Of a stretch of DNA of 13,266 nucleotides, positions 12,438-13,266 are shown piece after piece. Where the stretch lies: the NCBI GenBank assembly GCA_050012355.1, contig JBEKHI010000228.1, forward strand, positions 1 through 13,266, read 5' to 3'. The position numbers and the translations under genes were made by a program. Source of the stretch: JBEKHI01 sp050012355 (GTDB lineage: Bacteria > Actinomycetota > Actinomycetes > Streptosporangiales > Streptosporangiaceae). The notes below the pieces were generated by a model. The model was not told where the DNA came from. It ran no database searches and saw only the letters and a list, made by a program, of their open reading frames with translations. How positions within the stretch are numbered: the stretch's first letter is position 1; every line of letters begins with the position of its first letter.

Positions 12438-13266
12438 TCACACACGACGCAACACTGCGACCACCTTGCCGAGGATTGTTGCCTCGTCCCCCAGGATCGG
12501 CGTGTACGCCGGGTTGTGCGGGATGAGCCATACGTGCCCGTCACTGCGCTTGAACGTCTTGACCGTGGCCTCGCCATCGATCATGGCGGCGACGATCTCG
12601 CCGTTCTCCGCGTTTTCCTGCTGACGGACGACGACCCAGTCCCCGTCGGTGATGGCGGCGTTGATCATTGAGTCGCCGCTCACCTTGAGCAGGAACACGG
12701 TGCCCTCGCCGACGATCTGCCGGGGGAGCGGGAAGATGTCCTCGACCTGCTGTTCGGCCAGGATCGGGCCACCGGCCGCGATCCGCCCGACGAGCGGGAC
12801 GTAACGCGCTTCCTGAGACGCGATGTCCATCCCGTTGGCGGGCGTCGCCGCCGCGGGCTCCTCCTCCGCGGCCGCCGGCGTGTTCGCGTCCGGGCGGACG
12901 GCCGGATGCCCCGGCAGCCGTACCTCAACGGTGCGCGGGCGGCCGACGTCCCGGTGCAGGTAACCCTTGCGCTGGAGCGTGGACAGCTGGTAGGAGACGC
13001 TCGAGGTGCTGGTCAGGCCGACCGCCTCGCCGATTTCCCGCATCGAGGGCGGATAACCGCGCTTTTGCACTGATTCCCGAATAACCTGCAGCACCTTGCG
13101 CTGGCGCCAGGTGAGCACGTGATCGGGATCGGGCTTGTCGGGGGTTTCCGGTATCACGACCGGTGCCGTGCCCTTTGGCTTACGCCCCGGTCTGCCCTTC
13201 GGGCGGATCGCGGGCGCTATGCCATCGGCGGGTGCGCCCCCCTCGGCCGAGGCGTTGGTTGCCCCG
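12438..13266 (-). CDS. lexA: LexA SOS repressor (5' end beyond the window)
   Basis: LexA represses DNA-damage genes and is inactivated by RecA-stimulated self-cleavage. Numbering from GTG 13157 (239 residues), the winged helix-turn-helix covers 15-80 with RGYPPSMREIGEAVGLTSTSSVSYQL. The cleavage site is the Ala128-Gly129 bond in GRIAAGGPILAEQQ. The catalytic dyad is Ser163 in VSGDSM and Lys200 in EATVKTFK. A Pro/Ala/Glu-rich linker (82-115) joins the domains. The frame remains open with G/C-rich third positions to the window edge and would add a basic stretch containing GRPGRKPKG, an AT-hook-like motif. I see no strong ribosome binding site at GTG 13157, so the true start probably lies outside. 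The usual actinobacterial SOS box upstream cannot be seen for the same reason. Confidence 0.95.
   Translation of the reverse strand, partial: GATNASAEGGAPADGIAPAIRPKGRPGRKPKGTAPVVIPETPDKPDPDHVLTWRQRKVLQVIRESVQKRGYPPSMREIGEAVGLTSTSSVSYQLSTLQRKGYLHRDVGRPRTVEVRLPGHPAVRPDANTPAAAEEEPAAATPANGMDIASQEARYVPLVGRIAAGGPILAEQQVEDIFPLPRQIVGEGTVFLLKVSGDSMINAAITDGDWVVVRQQENAENGEIVAAMIDGEATVKTFKRSDGHVWLIPHNPAYTPILGDEATILGKVVAVLRRV

Overview
This is chromosomal DNA from a high-GC member of the Actinomycetota. The best evidence is an mshC gene (mycothiol pathway, restricted to Actinomycetota), a tmsA-tmsB pair for 10-methyl branched fatty acids, a DUF4192 protein, strong G/C bias at third codon positions, and promoters that place start codons at the expected transcript 5' end. 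A Streptosporangiales-like soil actinomycete is plausible, but the order cannot be fixed from this window.

Layout. 1-1008: 3' end of an amidase-signature enzyme. 1009-1159: four 11-bp tandem units, then two palindromes 31 bp apart, then a probable leaderless promoter. 1160-2443: mshC. 2444-2985: gene-free, repeat-rich DNA (17-bp direct repeat, copy R1 of a dispersed hairpin repeat, degenerate 15-bp tandem array). 2986-4068: DUF4192 protein, followed by a GC-rich hairpin. 4289-7084: the tmsA-tmsB operon, which makes 10-methyl fatty acids (tuberculostearate type) from unsaturated membrane acyl chains. 6951-9338 on the minus strand: a 795-residue ketosynthase/acyltransferase-like protein whose catalytic positions are almost all replaced; its 3' end overlaps that of tmsB by 134 bp. 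9339-9790: upstream DNA of that gene with its promoter and repeat copy R2. 9791-9953: a leucine-attenuator-like leader, with the peptide MRPVRLLLT followed by an intrinsic terminator. 9954-12434: leuS. 12438 to the window end on the minus strand: lexA, whose 5' end lies outside the window.

How the genes relate. tmsA and tmsB form one pathway: the methyltransferase adds a methylene from S-adenosylmethionine to an acyl double bond and the FAD enzyme reduces it. mshC, leuS and lexA are housekeeping genes (mycothiol, leucyl-tRNA, SOS control) with no functional link to each other here.

The most interesting items are the apparent leucine leader peptide and terminator in front of leuS, the intact but catalytically ruined KS-AT protein, and an identical palindrome pair with 31-bp (three helical turn) spacing, found once upstream of mshC and once in frame inside the KS-AT linker.
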